DNA of 64,000 bases from Nemania diffusa (taxonomy: Eukaryota > Ascomycota > Sordariomycetes > Xylariales > Xylariaceae): NCBI GenBank assembly GCA_038501195.1, contig JBBPUQ010000007.1:3883501-3947500 (forward strand), given 5' to 3'. Position 1 is the first letter of the stretch, and the number at the start of each line of letters is the position of its first letter. Shown piece after piece: positions 10,441 to 23,400 of the stretch. A program made the translations under genes and the position numbers. The notes beneath the pieces were generated by a model. That model was not told the DNA's origin, did no database searches, and was given only the letters and a program-made list of their open reading frames with translations.

Positions 10441-11500
10441 AATGGGGAGGCAAGCAATTCTGGCATGATTCTCAGCCCCGGAGTCCCAAGGAGAATTGTA
10501 TGGTACTAATTATCGCCGAGAGTGAGAACCCGCTAACACTCTGCACGCCAACTAACTGCTGCTTTTTCTGCTTAACACCTGGTGTGGCCGGATCGTTTCT
10601 GCAGGGTGGCGACCTTGCTTGAGTCCCTATGCTTCATCGGTACAAATCTCGCTTGTGAGGCTCCCGCCTCTGCCCCAGGGAATGTTGCGTGAACTGCTTG
10701 TGAATCTCCCATAGAATCCCGACCCCCCTCTCGATCGATAAGGAACATGCCATCTAGCATGAATCTGTTCTCGTTGTCTGCCTTTGTGCTGTCAGCGCGA
10801 AGGCCCCTACACCCTTGCTTCGTGCACATGTCCCAGATGAGTCAGCTAGAAATCGTGAAGGCTATTCTGTCCTACGTTTAGGGAACTCGTTCTTGAACGG
10901 TTACCTTTCGAATTTCGGGAAAGGGGCTTCATGAAGCCTTCATCATCTTGAGAAAGTAGTCAGTAGAGTCTAGCCCAAGTAAAGAGGTCGCTGAGTTCAA
11001 GTAATAATAAATGCCGCACGTGAACGCGTGGAACTGCCATCAAGCTGAGCACTGGTCAGCATGGCCAGTAGCTGGTTCCTGGTACTCAGTCCTGCATACA
11101 GTCTTGCGGTTAAAGCCCCTGATCCAGGGGAATCTAATGAAGTGTTGTGTCGCCCGGGTGTGAAGTATAACGCTTCCTGCAGAAGCCCATAGAGAGACCC
11201 ATGCCTCCCTATTCATCATTGCGCCCCTTACTGATTCACGCCTATGCTACGAGCCTTAGCACTCTTGTCATTCCGTAGCTCGATTCCTTATCCTGGTTCT
11301 CTACGTGACAGGGATCTGGGTAGTCCCTAATCTATGCGATATGGCTGCCTTCAAAAATCCGCTCCGGATAGGCAGGCTCTCCCTAAGTGTGTGGGCATGC
11401 GCCATACTCGGACATCGAATGCAATGGTGGGGGATAGTTTATCAAGCCCTCTATTATTTTAGGAGCCGACCAACAACCCCCACGTGGATGGTCTGCTGCT
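10441..11500. other. intergenic, no gene seen
   Basis: No supportable gene. Small open frames (10572-10829 minus, 11305-11502 plus) have no recognised features. Confidence 0.4.
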
Positions 11501-12150
11501 GATTGCGGGTGGGATATCCCTCGGCGTAGTTGAGACCGACCTTCCCGGCTTCGGCTACGGTGGCTATAACGAAGAGATAGGTTATTGTAATCCTTCTGTT
11601 CCCGGGTCATAGGTGCTTCCGTCACCCGAGGACCACCTTGTAGCCGCGCTATCCGTTCTACATGAGTGGGAAGCCGTCATTCTGCCACCATCCTCTTCTG
11701 ATCTCTCTTCCCCCTACCCGCTTGTTCCCCACCAGCCCTTCTCCGAGGTCTACTGGCGTAACATCCTCGCCAACACCTGGTACGACCGCGACGGGAGTCC
11801 CAGCCTTATCGAGAACTACACCCTGCTCGACTTGAGTGCTTTTCCGCCCGCATCGAAAGTAGAAGCGTTCCGGCTGCGCCAAGCTATCCCCGATGACACC
11901 GATCACCGTCTCCCGGCGTGCCGGAGGCGACTGTTCCGGGCGGAGAAAGGCATGATCGGGCTCGGGCCAACCAGAACGCTAAAGAGAGATGTTGTGGTAG
12001 TGGTGATGAGGGCGAGACTGCTGCTTGTGTTGAGGAAGCTAGCGATGCCTTCCGAACAAGTAGAGGAGGTAGGAGACTAGTGGCGGATAGTGGGCGAGAG
12101 GTGAAGTCCCCATTTTTGGATTGCTTTGTTGTTTCTACTCACTAATGTCC
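11501..12150 (+). pseudogene. HET-type gene 3' relic
   Basis: Reading across frames from about 11501, the DNA encodes segments like the C-terminal part of HET-domain proteins: LRQAIPDDTDHR, then a CRRRLFRAEKGMIGLGP block, then VVVV...LLLVLRK, and in a shifted frame WRIVGER. HET proteins typically end with a Gly-Leu-Gly-Pro, GD-x-V-x-V-L and valGE-x-YVHG series of blocks. Here the last two are broken by frameshift and stop. The HET domain itself is absent. Likely a truncated heterokaryon-incompatibility gene; family assignment is moderate. Confidence 0.42.
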
Positions 12151-13297
12151 AATACTTGCCAGTGTACGGATGAATCTTCATCTGTGCTTGAATAAGAACA
12201 TGCTTGACTTTAATAGCAGCTGACACGATCGCAGTTATGTCTACGGGACAATGAATGGGGAGAAGGTCGAGAGGCGGCAGGAAGGAGAGTATGCTCTGAG
12301 GGAATTTCAAATCCTTTAAGTGCTGTTCCGCCGCAGGAGACAGTAGCTACATGGATGTTTCATAATAGATTATTAAATCTCACCCCGGCTTGAGTAGATA
12401 GGTGTGCAACGCCACATATAAATCACGCAACGCCGCAACTTTACCCGACTCCACCGCTAACCAGTACGTGGCAATAAATTTACTCGCACGTACTGCACGC
12501 ACTGTACCCCTTTTAACAACAACACGTGCGCAGCTATAATATATTCTAGTGCAACAGCGACTTGAAAGTAGAATCTCGGGGCTGACCAAGATTAGTTCAT
12601 TAAGTACCTGTATCCTTACGAGCGGCCCTGGTATTTCACTTTTTAAGTCGCGGTGCAGAAGGAAACCTCGTGTTTTTTCTGTTAACCTGGATTGGATGTC
12701 AAGATAAGGTTGATAAGTTGCGTCCCAATTCTAACAGACGTCTTAGCTTCTCGGTTTCACAGGAATAACAAGGTCATCTCACCCCCTACCGACTGATCTG
12801 CGGGGACACGATTAACTACCGACTCTCTAATTAACTTGCAAAACTGGAAACCTAGGTTGACATGTCACGGTCCTAACTGTGAGCCTATAAGTGGCTGCAA
12901 ACGGTCAAGGTTTCCAACCTTGACAACGTTCTACCTTTGCAGGTAGTGTCGTGGTTTAGCCCTGCAGTTCTGTTCCGTGACACGACACCCTGTACCTCGT
13001 CTATGCTCAGGATATCCTCAACTTGGGAAGATGATGTAAATGGGCCACGTCCGCCTTCTAAGCCAATCAAAAGGCCACCCTCCCGAGCCCTAGTCGGAAC
13101 TATTGCAACAGCTTTAACGCTAGGTTCCCGCAACGGATGGTACACGGCGAGACGTTTCCCGTCCACAATCGAAGTCTTATCGACAACCACATTAGGGGAT
13201 ATGAGGTGAGTGTTAGACCAGGTAGGTCTTGTGGGAACGTGCCAAGAGGTGGTGCTCAACCGTTCCCATTTCAAGCCAATGTCCTACATTGCAAGAA
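12151..13297. other. intergenic, possible decayed coding DNA
   Basis: No gene can be supported. A 129-codon reverse frame (12885-13274) has no recognised motif, and small direct and inverted repeats are not obvious. Confidence 0.35.
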
Positions 13298-14900
13298 TTA
13301 GTCATCCAGCGCCTGGCGGGCGGTTCTTGAAGCTCTATATATAGAAAATCCAAAAAGCCCCTTATAACCAGGGTCGCAAAGTAGTTCGGTCTCCAACAGA
13401 GTCCCACCCTTGAAGATTTTAAGCCACTCGTGCATGACCAAATTGATTCTCTTGTTCTCCGGAAGCACCGAATCCTGTATCTTTTGAAACTGCATCTCGT
13501 GCGCCCCGTTTAACAGAATCACTGGTGAAAGCGCCTTAGTGGCCCCAAGTATGGATCCGCGGGCTGCGATGGTTTCGCTAGCGTTAGCCCAATAGCAACA
13601 TTCATTGAATCATTCATGTCTTTGAGACTTTTCCGTAGCGGTTTCTGGAGTCAGTGTGCTCAAGACCGTAGGTGTGCCAACCAGTGGCCAGTCCACCCAT
13701 CGTCCTAGATCCCAGTCCGGAACTCATGAGGGGAGTTGATGTTGATTGGCCATCAGATCATAAGCACGAAACAGGCTACGATCTATATAGCTGAGTAAGT
13801 CGTAGCTTCCTGATGTAGGTATAAGATGTCTCGTAAAGTTCATGTAGACAGTCCTGCAGGGTTGGCTGTAGTTGACAGCGAAGCCTTGGTCATCCACTTC
13901 AATTCCAGTATTAGAGATACCCAGGAGGCCGAATATTTTATCTCTGGGGTCCGAGGCCTGGTGCATTCTAGTCCTTTGGAGCAAGTTTGGGATGTCAAGT
14001 ACATTATCCTCATCTAGTTGCACACGAGAGTACCAGGATGGTAGGAGATGGCGCATGCCATGTAGTGTTTGGTATGCGCATCTTGATTGGAAGATATGTC
14101 TGACTATCTCGACCTGATAGGTCCGTTCGAGATTAAATCCGTATCTACCGTGATATCTGGGTGTGAGGAGTAATATTTTGCAGAATCATCCCAGGAAATC
14201 TTTCGGCGTCCGCATTTAATCGACAACGTCTTTGAGACAACAGCCTCTTGGAGAGCCCAGAGCCGGTAGAACCAGAGCCGCGCAAGGACATCAATCTCGA
14301 CATCGAAGAGCTCGCCGCGAAAATATATCAAGTTCTGCTTGCTAGCTGGGAGGTCAAAGTCGAGATCCCCATTTTCGTCCATGGCCCATGTGGTATGTCG
14401 TTCGAGAAAGTTCCAGGCCGAGAGTCCAGTGTTCCACCGTCCATGTCTGTCAGGTGATAAAGTAACCAGACCCTATAGGGTGGTTATATCTAATGATTTG
14501 GCTATATATAAGGGACCTTCGGTCCCCCTTATAGATCTAGGAGGTCAGGAATCAATGAATCTATCTATTGAGCCCTAACTACACCCTTCTTCCTAGCTGC
14601 GACAGGACTTCTATTCACTCTGTGACTTCCTTCTCTGACAATGTCTCCGAGATAAATGACAGTTTCTAAATCAGAGGAGTAGATCCTTTGTATTTGCTGT
14701 ACTTGGTGGTTTCTTTCATTGACGTTATTTTGGTTAATACCTAGAGCGTCGACCCAGAGCCTGACTGGTCGGTCCCGGCGGCGGAGGTTATAGAGAGCTG
14801 AATTCAGGTTTTGTCCGATGCGCAACTGATAGTTTCCGACCCGTATTCCATGAGTATATTTATTGCGATCGGAGAGCCTCAGCTCAACTGTTTCCCCATA
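13298..14900 (-). pseudogene. HET-domain gene, broken
   Basis: Four reverse-strand pieces follow HET-domain order. Up to about 14880: IRVGNYQLRIGQNLNSAL, then LWVDALGINQNNVNER (HET proteins have lWiDalCINQ, here Cys replaced by Gly). 14382-14104: LWFYRLWALQEAVVSK. 14056-13724: RTRMHQASDPRDKIFGLLGI. A further open piece at 13522-13298 may be the variable tail. Between the first two pieces (about 14455-14575) lies a non-homologous stretch with a strong hairpin at 14507-14533. The expected start block (ALSYxWG) is degraded by stops. HET domains trigger vegetative-incompatibility death; this copy cannot make a full protein without unusual splicing. The family call is firm; the pseudogene call is fairly firm. 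Confidence 0.72.
14507..14533. repeat. hairpin inside HET pseudogene
   Basis: An inverted repeat with 3-nt loop: TATAAGGGACC, TTC, then GGTCCCCCTTATA, with one extra C on the right arm. It lies in the insert that separates two HET coding blocks and may mark a small inserted element. Confidence 0.55.
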
Positions 14901-16134
14901 AATAAAATCATTTTAGTCCACCGATGCCTTAAGAACAAACATCCGAATAGAGTCGGGATGCGATAGCTCGGGGTATTCGTAAGTGTATTCACTCAAGTAC
15001 TAATCATGGAACTGGCGAGCCATGGATTCGTCTATAGCCTTGTAAACTTCTCAGTCCATAGCACTGTATAGGGTTCAAAACCTAGGTAAGCCTTAATATC
15101 GCAGTAGGCGTTCGTCTAGAATGCCTTATACCCACGAGGGTAGCTATTTGCGAACTTCTGGTGACCCATATTCATCGGCAATTCCGCAGGCTCGCACCCC
15201 TTGATGCTCTTCGGAAGGCTTTGTAGAAGACTAGTTGCCCAGGGGGATTCCCCCACGCAGCTTCTACTCGCCGTGGAATGTAATAGACACACACACTCTC
15301 TCACAGCTATACACAAGCAGGTTGCCTGGCTAACTGCCCCGCAGCGTCGAATACGCCAGGGCGGCTTAGCGAGCATCATTGTTTGTTGCGCAAATGGCCA
15401 GTCAGCCTACGGTAACGAACCGGCCCCAGCCGGGCCTATCGCCACGATCATGCCATCGCCGACCCCGACTCCGGGGCCGGGGTGGGGGGCGACCCGGAAG
15501 GTCATAAAAGGACTTGTGGGACAAGTGTTGCTGCACTGGAAATCGAGGTTTGTAGCCGTAAGGAAGCCATATGTATACTGCGGGGATCTCACTAGGTACC
15601 TACTTCCTTCCGAACCTTAGAAACACACCTGCACTTGCTTCCTCTTGGAAGGCTCCTAGACTGTTGAAATCACGGGTGCAATCATGATAACTGGGGTGCT
15701 TGACCCACTAATGCGGCCCGAGATTGTTAGTACATAGGGGCAGTTGATATGGCCCTTACTGTGACTGGCCGGGTGTAAGGCTGGATAGATACCCCAACCG
15801 CCCACAGGCCATCCCATCGGGCCACTTAGCGTCACAACAACCTTATTATAGCTAAAAATAAAAATTTATAATATAGTGTTTATTATATGTTGGGTAAAGC
15901 CCCTATGGGTTGTTAATTTAATCATGGGTTAACGGTGATGTTGTTTTGGGACATTATAATTATGCTATTTATTTTTTTTATTATATATTGTTCTTATTTA
16001 AAACGGCCAACTGTCCAGTTAGCGTATCACGTTATCAAAATATTTAATACGTTTTAAACGCTATACTGCTACGCCAACGCAAACAGCTGGCATTATAAAA
16101 CAATCCTGGCTTTTGTAAATAGTTTTAGTTCTCA
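14901..16134. other. intergenic, no gene seen
   Basis: Open frames at 15116-15620 on both strands show only a Pro/Gly-rich low-complexity patch (PTPTPGPG). Positions 15850-16060 are AT-rich. No gene is called. Confidence 0.4.
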
Positions 16135-17529
16135 TCACCGCCGTCCCCCGCCAGGGGCAGCAGAGCCTGTCTCTTCCCACTGCACACCCGCCCACTCTTC
16201 CAGGTATCCAACCTGACCCTCGCCAACACCCCTCGCCTGGCAATCCCGCTCGCACACCGCCACGATAATAGTCCCCCACTCCATGCCCTCGAGAGACAGG
16301 TCGTCCGCCTCGAGCTCCGTGATGGCATGCGGGCAGAGCTGGACCTCAAACGTACGGGGCCCGCCACAGTTCGGACACCGGGACACGCCCTTGGTCCCGC
16401 CTCCCGCGGTCGAGATCGCCCCCGCCCCGTCAGTTTGCGAGGGGGCGAGCGCCTTGCCCACGGCGTCCGTCTTGGAGTAGAGCAGGGGCGTGCCGGCGAA
16501 CTCGTAGCGGATGGATTGCTCGGGGTTCTGCGCCAGCCTGTCGGCGAAGCGCTGGAAGGCCGCGTCCATGGTCGACTCGAAGACCTCCTTGTCTTCCTTG
16601 CCGCCGCCTGAGCCGGAGCCGTCGTCGATGTCCATCTTGGCGGTGGCCTGGGGCACTGGTGGGGGCGTGGGGTCCAGGGTCTCGTATTCGGCCTCCGATA
16701 GGTAGCATATAGGGTAGGGCTTTGGCTGCGAGGCCTCGGGAGGCCAGGGCTCAGGAGGGGTTTGCGGGGCGTTGGCTTGTGGGTTGTTGAGTGACAGTGT
16801 TTCGGCGAATGTTTTGGGTAGAGCCTTTATTTCTTCGTCTGTTTTTGTCTCGGCCTCCTCTGGTTGGGGATCGCTAGGAGCTTCCGTAGCAGGCTTTGGT
16901 GCGCTGAACGGATTGCTTGCGCTTGCGAATGGATTACTCGGTGCTGATGCGCTGCTAGAACTAGATGTCGCGAATGGATTCACGCCCGAAGCAGCCCCTA
17001 GAGTCTTTGCGCCGAAGAGCGTCTCCCCCAAATTACTAGGAGCTTTGGGCTCTTCTTTTGGCTTCGGTTTTTCTTCTTTCTTTTTTTTCTCGTTATGTAG
17101 AGGTGCGACCTTGCTTCCCGGCGCAACCCGCAGACTCCTCATGGCGCGTATGCTTCCATCTCTCCGCCGACAGCTCTTTTTCTGACATGCGAAGACGTAG
17201 AGGCGCCGTTCGTGTCCGGGGAATCGGTCCGGTAGTTCGGCGTTTAGTTGGAGGAGTAGGACCATGAGGTCTTTGCAAATATTGCACTTTGCTAAGCTCG
17301 CTGATGGAGGAGTCTCGGGGTCGAACCATTCCTACAGTTGGTTTCACATAAGCTCCCAGCCTCGGCCCTCTTCTCTTTCGGATCGTGGGAGGGGAGTACT
17401 TACAGGCCGTCCTCCCAGGCGGCTTATAGAATCATCTCCAGGGTCCTTTGAGGCATACCCTAGAAGCACATTTGTCTCGGTGAACTCTTCCTCCTCTCCA
17501 CCTGACGAGTCGCTATCGTAGGGCGCCAT
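16135..17529 (-). CDS. TSR4: Tsr4/PDCD2-type ribosome-biogenesis protein
   Basis: Two exons, 17529-17404 and 17331-16135, with a 72-nt GTAAGT...TAG intron in phase 0; product 440 aa, in the usual range for fungal Tsr4. The N-terminus (MAPYDSDSSGGEEEEFTETN, then VLLGYASKDP) is characteristic. A zinc-binding region AKCNICKDL...LYVFACQKKSCRRRDGS lies at about residues 57-100. A low-complexity NPF/Ser/Ala/Lys linker with KKKKEEKPKPKEE follows. The C-terminal PDCD2_C domain contains QNPEQSIRYEFAGTPLL and CPNCGGPRTFEVQL. Tsr4 is known in yeast as a dedicated chaperone for ribosomal protein uS5 (Rps2) in 40S assembly; the role here is by homology. It is the one clear housekeeping gene of the window. 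Confidence 0.93.
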
Positions 17530-19383
17530 GATTTTCTACTCCGTAGTTGCCAACAATTTCTTAGTCTCCTCGCAACTTTTTTTTTTCTTATCGGCCTTGG
17601 AGGGGTAGTTTGGACCCCTGCTCTGCATCTGCATCATTGGAGGGGCTAACGAGATACGTACCTACCTAGGTACGTATCTCTACTAGCCCGAGCGCTAATA
17701 TCGATTCTTATTGGTGCCTCAAAATAGATACCTGGTACCTAGGTACCTAAGGTACTTTGTACGCAAGTACCCTTCATATTACATGCCTTCCTTTCCCTTT
17801 GCTTTAACATCATTAATGCTGAACCAATTTCGATTGAGGAGATCCCTAAATGTTGTAACTGTGTATAGCCCTCGTAATACCTTGCTTTAGCTACACTGTT
17901 TTCGCACACGTACATCCCATGACACTATAATGTGCTCTCCTAAGCTTAGTTTGATTTTTATAAAGCATGGTAGGCTTTATGGTTACACTATATTCCGTGC
18001 TAATAACGGCTTGATCTTAATATTTAAACGATATAAGTCTGTATAGTATTACTTACATTCTAGTCTTTGTTGTAAGTCTGTATCTACTTGTAGTTTGAGC
18101 TTTGTAAAGCTGCCTTTACTTAGTTGTAATTCTTAACTACCAAGGTACTTAATTAACAGTTAACTCAACTCTGTCACTAATAGCTAATTCAAACTTGATT
18201 ATGGGATAGATTGTTATACCTTAGATATTTTGAAATGATTTAAATATTAAAGTTTAATTATATTTTGTCATCTAGTACTATTAGATAAGTCTTCCGAGTT
18301 GCTTTCTGTTACTGGTGAGGTTATCTAAGACAAATCTTATTGTTTTATGAAGTTGCCGGATGAAAGATTACCCGAAGTCGGTCCAAATCCACGCTAGCGT
18401 CCCACAAGTCGCGTATTTCTTTCTTGGCTGCTCCAGCATCTTGTTTAACCTTCTCTCTACCAGCACAACGTTGTGCTTCAACGTCATGCGACCCAACAAC
18501 TGGTCAAAGAACCTTAAGCAGCAAGCTCGAAAAGGGCATCGCCTGTGTGCTTTTCAACTAATTTGCTCCTCTTCAAAGAGGAGCGTACGAGGATGAGCTC
18601 GACATCCCTTTCGCAGGTAAAAACGCGTTAAATTACCCAAATTCAGCCCTTCTACTGTATGCCCATGCTAACTTATCTAAAGAGACTTGGCGCGAGGCTG
18701 GTATGCTCGGCTCTCTCCATCTCCTCGCATCGATCCCAAGACAATTCTATAGATGCCTTCTTGGTTTTCTCAGGATAATTCTCCCACAATCCAGGCTGCA
18801 AGGCCCTGTGTTGTTACCTTGTTATCGAAGGAGCCTGTTGTGACACTGGCAATGGTCTCTACTCGTTCTCTCTAAGGCACACACTATCGGCTCGTATGCT
18901 ATCACGCTGCTTGGCTTCTATTAATATTATATATACTTAATATCCGGTATCCGGCATAAACTATCATGGACACGCATGCCTATTATCACTCTCCCCAGAG
19001 GGTGGGTGATGGTGGATGCTAGCTCTATCGGAATCTGCCCGAAGGCAACTTGTCAACATTGTAGTTGTTTACGGCAATGGGCACCGCAACTTTGCAGGGG
19101 GCCTAAGCTCTGCCAGGGCTACCTAAGTTCGAGGTCCTGTGGGGTACAGTGTGAGGGGTGTTGGATGAGCTCGCTGGCTCTCCCGCCTGGATGAGCTTTA
19201 GGGAATGGTTGTCAGTGGTAACCCAGAATCGCTACTGTAAATTTCCAGAGCTCGCTTAGTACTTGGAAACTTGCAAGGCATACACAACCTCTCGCGGCAC
19301 CAACCCTCTTCCCATCCCCTCTTCATCTCCAACTCGCAACAGCCAGGATCGAGCACCACGAGCAACCCTTCTCAATCGCAGCC
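17530..19383. other. intergenic, no gene seen
   Basis: Contains a T tract at about 17579-17585, a palindrome at 17651-17680, TACCTAGGTACC-type repeats to 17760, and AT-rich stretches at 17950-18280. Small open frames (18360-18596, 18976-19194) lack features. Confidence 0.45.
17651..17680. repeat. perfect 14-bp inverted repeat
   Basis: GAGATACGTACCTA, a 2-nt spacer, then TAGGTACGTATCTC. It could form a cruciform or be a MITE remnant; TACCTAGGTACC repeats follow at 17729-17755. Confidence 0.75.
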
Positions 19384-20266
19384 ATGCCACGAACTAAGGC
19401 GGGTTATAAAAACGAAAGCGGCGTGTCCAGCCAAACCGACGATGGCGTGTTCTGTATGTACAATCCACTCTACTATTGTCTCCGTGCCTTGACTACTTCG
19501 TCTTCTCAAACTGCACCCACTTACTCATTTCTAAGATGTCAATGGAAGATATCTCTGCAAACGACTTAAGAATGGGACGCCTTGCAACCGAGAGATGGCG
19601 GCAACTACGCACAACATCAGCTCCCACAATTCTCACTTCCACAAGGAGGGCCCATACCAAGAGCAAATGACAGAGCGCATTCACGAGTGTTATCACGAGG
19701 ATTGTGACCATAAAAGCGACACATTCCAGGCGATCTTAGGACACCTTCGCCGTTCTCACGGTTTTCGAGGATCTTCCGATCCTCTCTTGCCCATCTATGG
19801 ATGTAAGTCTTTTTCACCATTATTTTCTTTCCTCGGTCTCATTGTTGTATCTCGTATAACGCGTCTATTTGGAAGAGAGTCGCGTCTCGAGGGCTTTGCG
19901 AACTGGCAAGATATCTAGGCATTTATTTCGACGCCGTGATTACTAACCTCGAACGTCATAGACCCGGTCCGTAATAAAAGAAAGCGCAAGGAACCAGTTG
20001 AGAAGAAGGACCGCAAGAAACAACGCCAAGAAGTCAAAGACGTCATTAGCGAGAACAAACCCCAGGAAGCGAAGGAAGAGAGTAACGGGAACAGATCTCC
20101 GGAGCCCGAGGTCAGCGTCCGCGAGGAAACCCCCAAGGAACTCATACAGTACACCAACGATCCCTACGCCAGTAGCGAAGAGTTCCTCAATTGCATCGAC
20201 CCCGCTCTCCTTCAGTGGGACAAGGGCAACGGTGGTTCTGGAGACGGCAACGCTACTAGCATTTAA
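19384..20266 (+). CDS. C2H2 zinc-finger, Lys-rich protein
   Basis: Three exons: 19384-19453, 19536-19802 and 19962-20266. Introns are 82 nt (GTATGT...AAG) and 159 nt (GTAAGT, TACTAAC branch at about 19940, ATAG). Phases match and the product is 213 aa. A clear finger, C75-x4-C80-x12-H93-x4-H98, contains CYHEDCDHKSDTF. A possible degenerate first finger spans about 31-59 (two Cys, several His). Residues about 115-140 are strongly basic (VRNKRKRKEPVEKKDRKKQR), fitting a nuclear signal or DNA contact, and an acidic tail follows. Likely a nuclear DNA-binding protein; target unknown. The ATG lies in a good context just after a short leader. Confidence 0.66.
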
Positions 20267-20485
20267 GCACTCGCTGAGGGTATGGATTAGATGAACTGCG
20301 AGAAGACTGTGGACATGATGGCTCTAGATAGTGCTCTGAGACAGAAAGTTCCGAAGGCAATTAGCTAGGCTCTGGCGGCAATAGCCACCTCGCCACCACA
20401 CCGTAGGCATCATAACAATAACCGAAACAAAAACAACCAAAGTATTATAACCAGATGAACAAATTCTCCTGCAAGTGACCTACTC

Positions 20486-23400
20486 CTAAATTATAGGGAA
20501 GTCGCAAGAGGAGCCGATTATGTAGTCACCTCCCTGTACTGCCCAGCTATAGTCATATTCTTCACTCGCGTCGATCTCATCGGCAACCCTTTCATCAACA
20601 TCACTCTTATCAACACCAATACTATCTTCTTCAAGTTCCGATGCTCGAGTGTATGGGTAGCAAATTTCTTCAGTTTTAAACATGTTCTCGTCATCATCTG
20701 ACCAGCCCGCTGCTTCTTTTAACAGCTTTGCCGCTGTATAGTGACCATTTTCAGTTGCCATTTTGACAGCTCTTACGAACCGGCGGCGCCATTTACCTGT
20801 CGTCAAAGCCCCGCTGGCTAGTAAAAGCTCTAGCATGTCGAGTCTCCCGTTCTCTGCGGCTCCCTCTAGTGCAGTCCTTCCGTACCTCTTTGCCGGAAGA
20901 GCATTGACTTGGGCACCGTGATTAAGTAGATATTTGGCTATCCTGAGATATCCCTGTATAGAAGCCAATTGCAGCGCTGTTGCTCCCTCGTCACCTATTG
21001 GAGAATTAACATCTGCGCCGGCTTCGACAAGGCAGCAAACAATATCTAAATCTCCTACCTCTGCAGCCTGCTGGAGAGCGGACCGGGGGTAGCCAGATTG
21101 CGCTGTGGATTCATTAGCGTCTGCACCAGCTTTTAAAAGTAGAATTACTAATTCCTTGTTGTGCCTTCCAGCAGCCTCTACCAAAGGCGATTGTGTTTCG
21201 TGTTTATCAGGAGAGTTATAATTGTATGGCTGATGATGGTCCAGAAGAAATTGAGCCAAGGCGAGGTCGTCGAAATAAGCGATCGTCACCCAAGTAAGCC
21301 CATCAGGCTGGAAGCCGCTTTGTAGAAGCTCGGAACATGCTTCAATCGCCTTGTCGCCTTTTTGACCTGCGATTAAAGCTAGTGGAGACCCACGCTGACC
21401 CTCACGCACGGCTAACTCTTTACGAGTTAGCTTATGACAGCTGTATACCATTATAAATGGCATTGGTCCAGATTTAAAAGGGAGTGGGTATTTCAGGAGA
21501 CTCCGCAGGAGATCTAAGTTTCCCAACTCTGCAGCCATTGCAATCGCGGTCGTTTCTAACTCATCCGCTACCCGGTTAGTGCCACGATTGACTAAAAGTT
21601 GCTGGATCATTAAATATTCTTGATCCTTGATTGCGGCACACAATGCGCCTGCATCGTAAATCCCCGGAATCGTCTCAAACAACAGGGTTATGCATGCGGT
21701 GTAGTGTGAAAGAATGGCTTGTTCAAGTACTGTTGTTCCGCATTTATCCGTATCTGACAAGCTTCCGCCGTAACTGAGGAGAAGATCTACAAGATTCCAG
21801 TCTTGGAGACGAATTGCTGAGATAACCTCGCCGCCTAGGAGCTTCACACCTTTTTGTAAAAGTAGTGATACGATTAGAAAACGAGAAGTAAGATCGTCTT
21901 GGTTTGACATGGAGCGTTCAAGCGCAATTTGAAGCGGGCGGAGACCGAAATGTGGATGCTTTTCGTTTGGGTCGCCCCCGGCTTCTAAGGCTGTAGAGGC
22001 TAGCTCGAGGTTTAGATCGGATGCTGCTACAGCAACTTCATATCCCATTAATCGAGCACCAGAGCGGATCAACATAGAAGCACAAGACGCAGTTGGCTTT
22101 TCCGAGAGGCTTTCCAAAGCTAAGCGTAAGGGCGTAGACTCACTTCTTATCCTTCCCATCTTAGTCGAGAGGAAGCGCTGAGTCCGAAGAAGATTACCAA
22201 ACTTGGTGGCAGCGTTAACATCGGCACCTTTTGCAATCAGAAATTCTACGACTTCTGTATAGTCTTTACTGCAAGCCGCGTGGAGAGGGGAGAATATAGG
22301 CTCGATATCCGAAACCTGTGTGCCGTACCGGGGATATAGCAGTTGGCAGGTGGTAAGGTGACCTCTAGCGGCAGCAGCATGTAAAGGCGTGATGCCGTAC
22401 TTGTGAGTGGTAGGGACATTAGAGTTGATACTATAAAGAAACCGTAAAGTATCGTCTTCCCCTTTGAAGGCGGCCGAAATGAATACACTAGCTGTTACAA
22501 AGTTGGCGATGGGTTCGAGCGGATTCTGAGCTACGAGACAAGAGATAATATGTTTTGTCTCTGGCAATCCGGTAGCAGCTGCTGCGTCTAGGGCAGTGCC
22601 TTTGTTCATAAGGCTATTTGCATGTTCGATTTCTGTGCGGAGGTTTCCTCCACGCCGAACGATCATATCGACTAGGTCCATATCTCTTGCTTCAATCGCC
22701 AGGTGAAGAGCCATATCCAAATTCAAAGAGGCACCATGGTCTAACAACAGATCAACCATGCGAAAGATCACGCTTCTGCTTGCATCTGAAGAGATAATTT
22801 CCCCCAGGGCACGATCGTAGAGAATGGAGTGGACATCAATGCCAATAGCTAAAAGATGCCTCATCAGTTGTAGCTTTATTTGTCCCACATGAGCTTGAGC
22901 AGATCGCCCTAACTTCGGTGGTCCAAAATACCCCCACATGAAAGCAGAAGAAATTGTAGGAATATATCCTGATGCAAGGATCCAATTAAGCAGAGCTGTG
23001 ATCTCTTCGTATTGGACATCGCCTACTCCATTTAGCCTATTGATCGTTGCCTGAAAGAGTTTTTCCATGAATCCATTGATAGTAAGGCTGTTTAGGTTCT
23101 TGACATCAAGCTTTTTATTCATAATGCCACACCTTTTAAGCATAGCCATAGCTGTCTTCCATCTGTTGTTATTGTCGTTGCCGTCGTCGTCAAAATCGCC
23201 AAAATAGACTACATTATTAGATAGACCATATATGAGCATGGACAAGGACTCATGGAGAAAGTCTTCCGCCGATCGATTTAGAAGACTCTCGGCGCGCTGA
23301 AGGTGCTCTCCGGAATACGATTCTGGCATTGCTGTTCCGATGATAGCAGCTAATTTGGAGACCCCTAATTGAGAATTATTCATTTTGTACAGGATTCCAC

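Noticed and set aside
12885..13274. 129-codon reverse frame
   Set aside because: No family resemblance; might be decayed coding DNA but cannot be supported.
15201..15620. Pro/Gly-rich open frames around 15.4 kb, considered as a LysM linker
   Set aside because: No LysM Cys/Asn-Pro blocks nearby; only low-complexity similarity.
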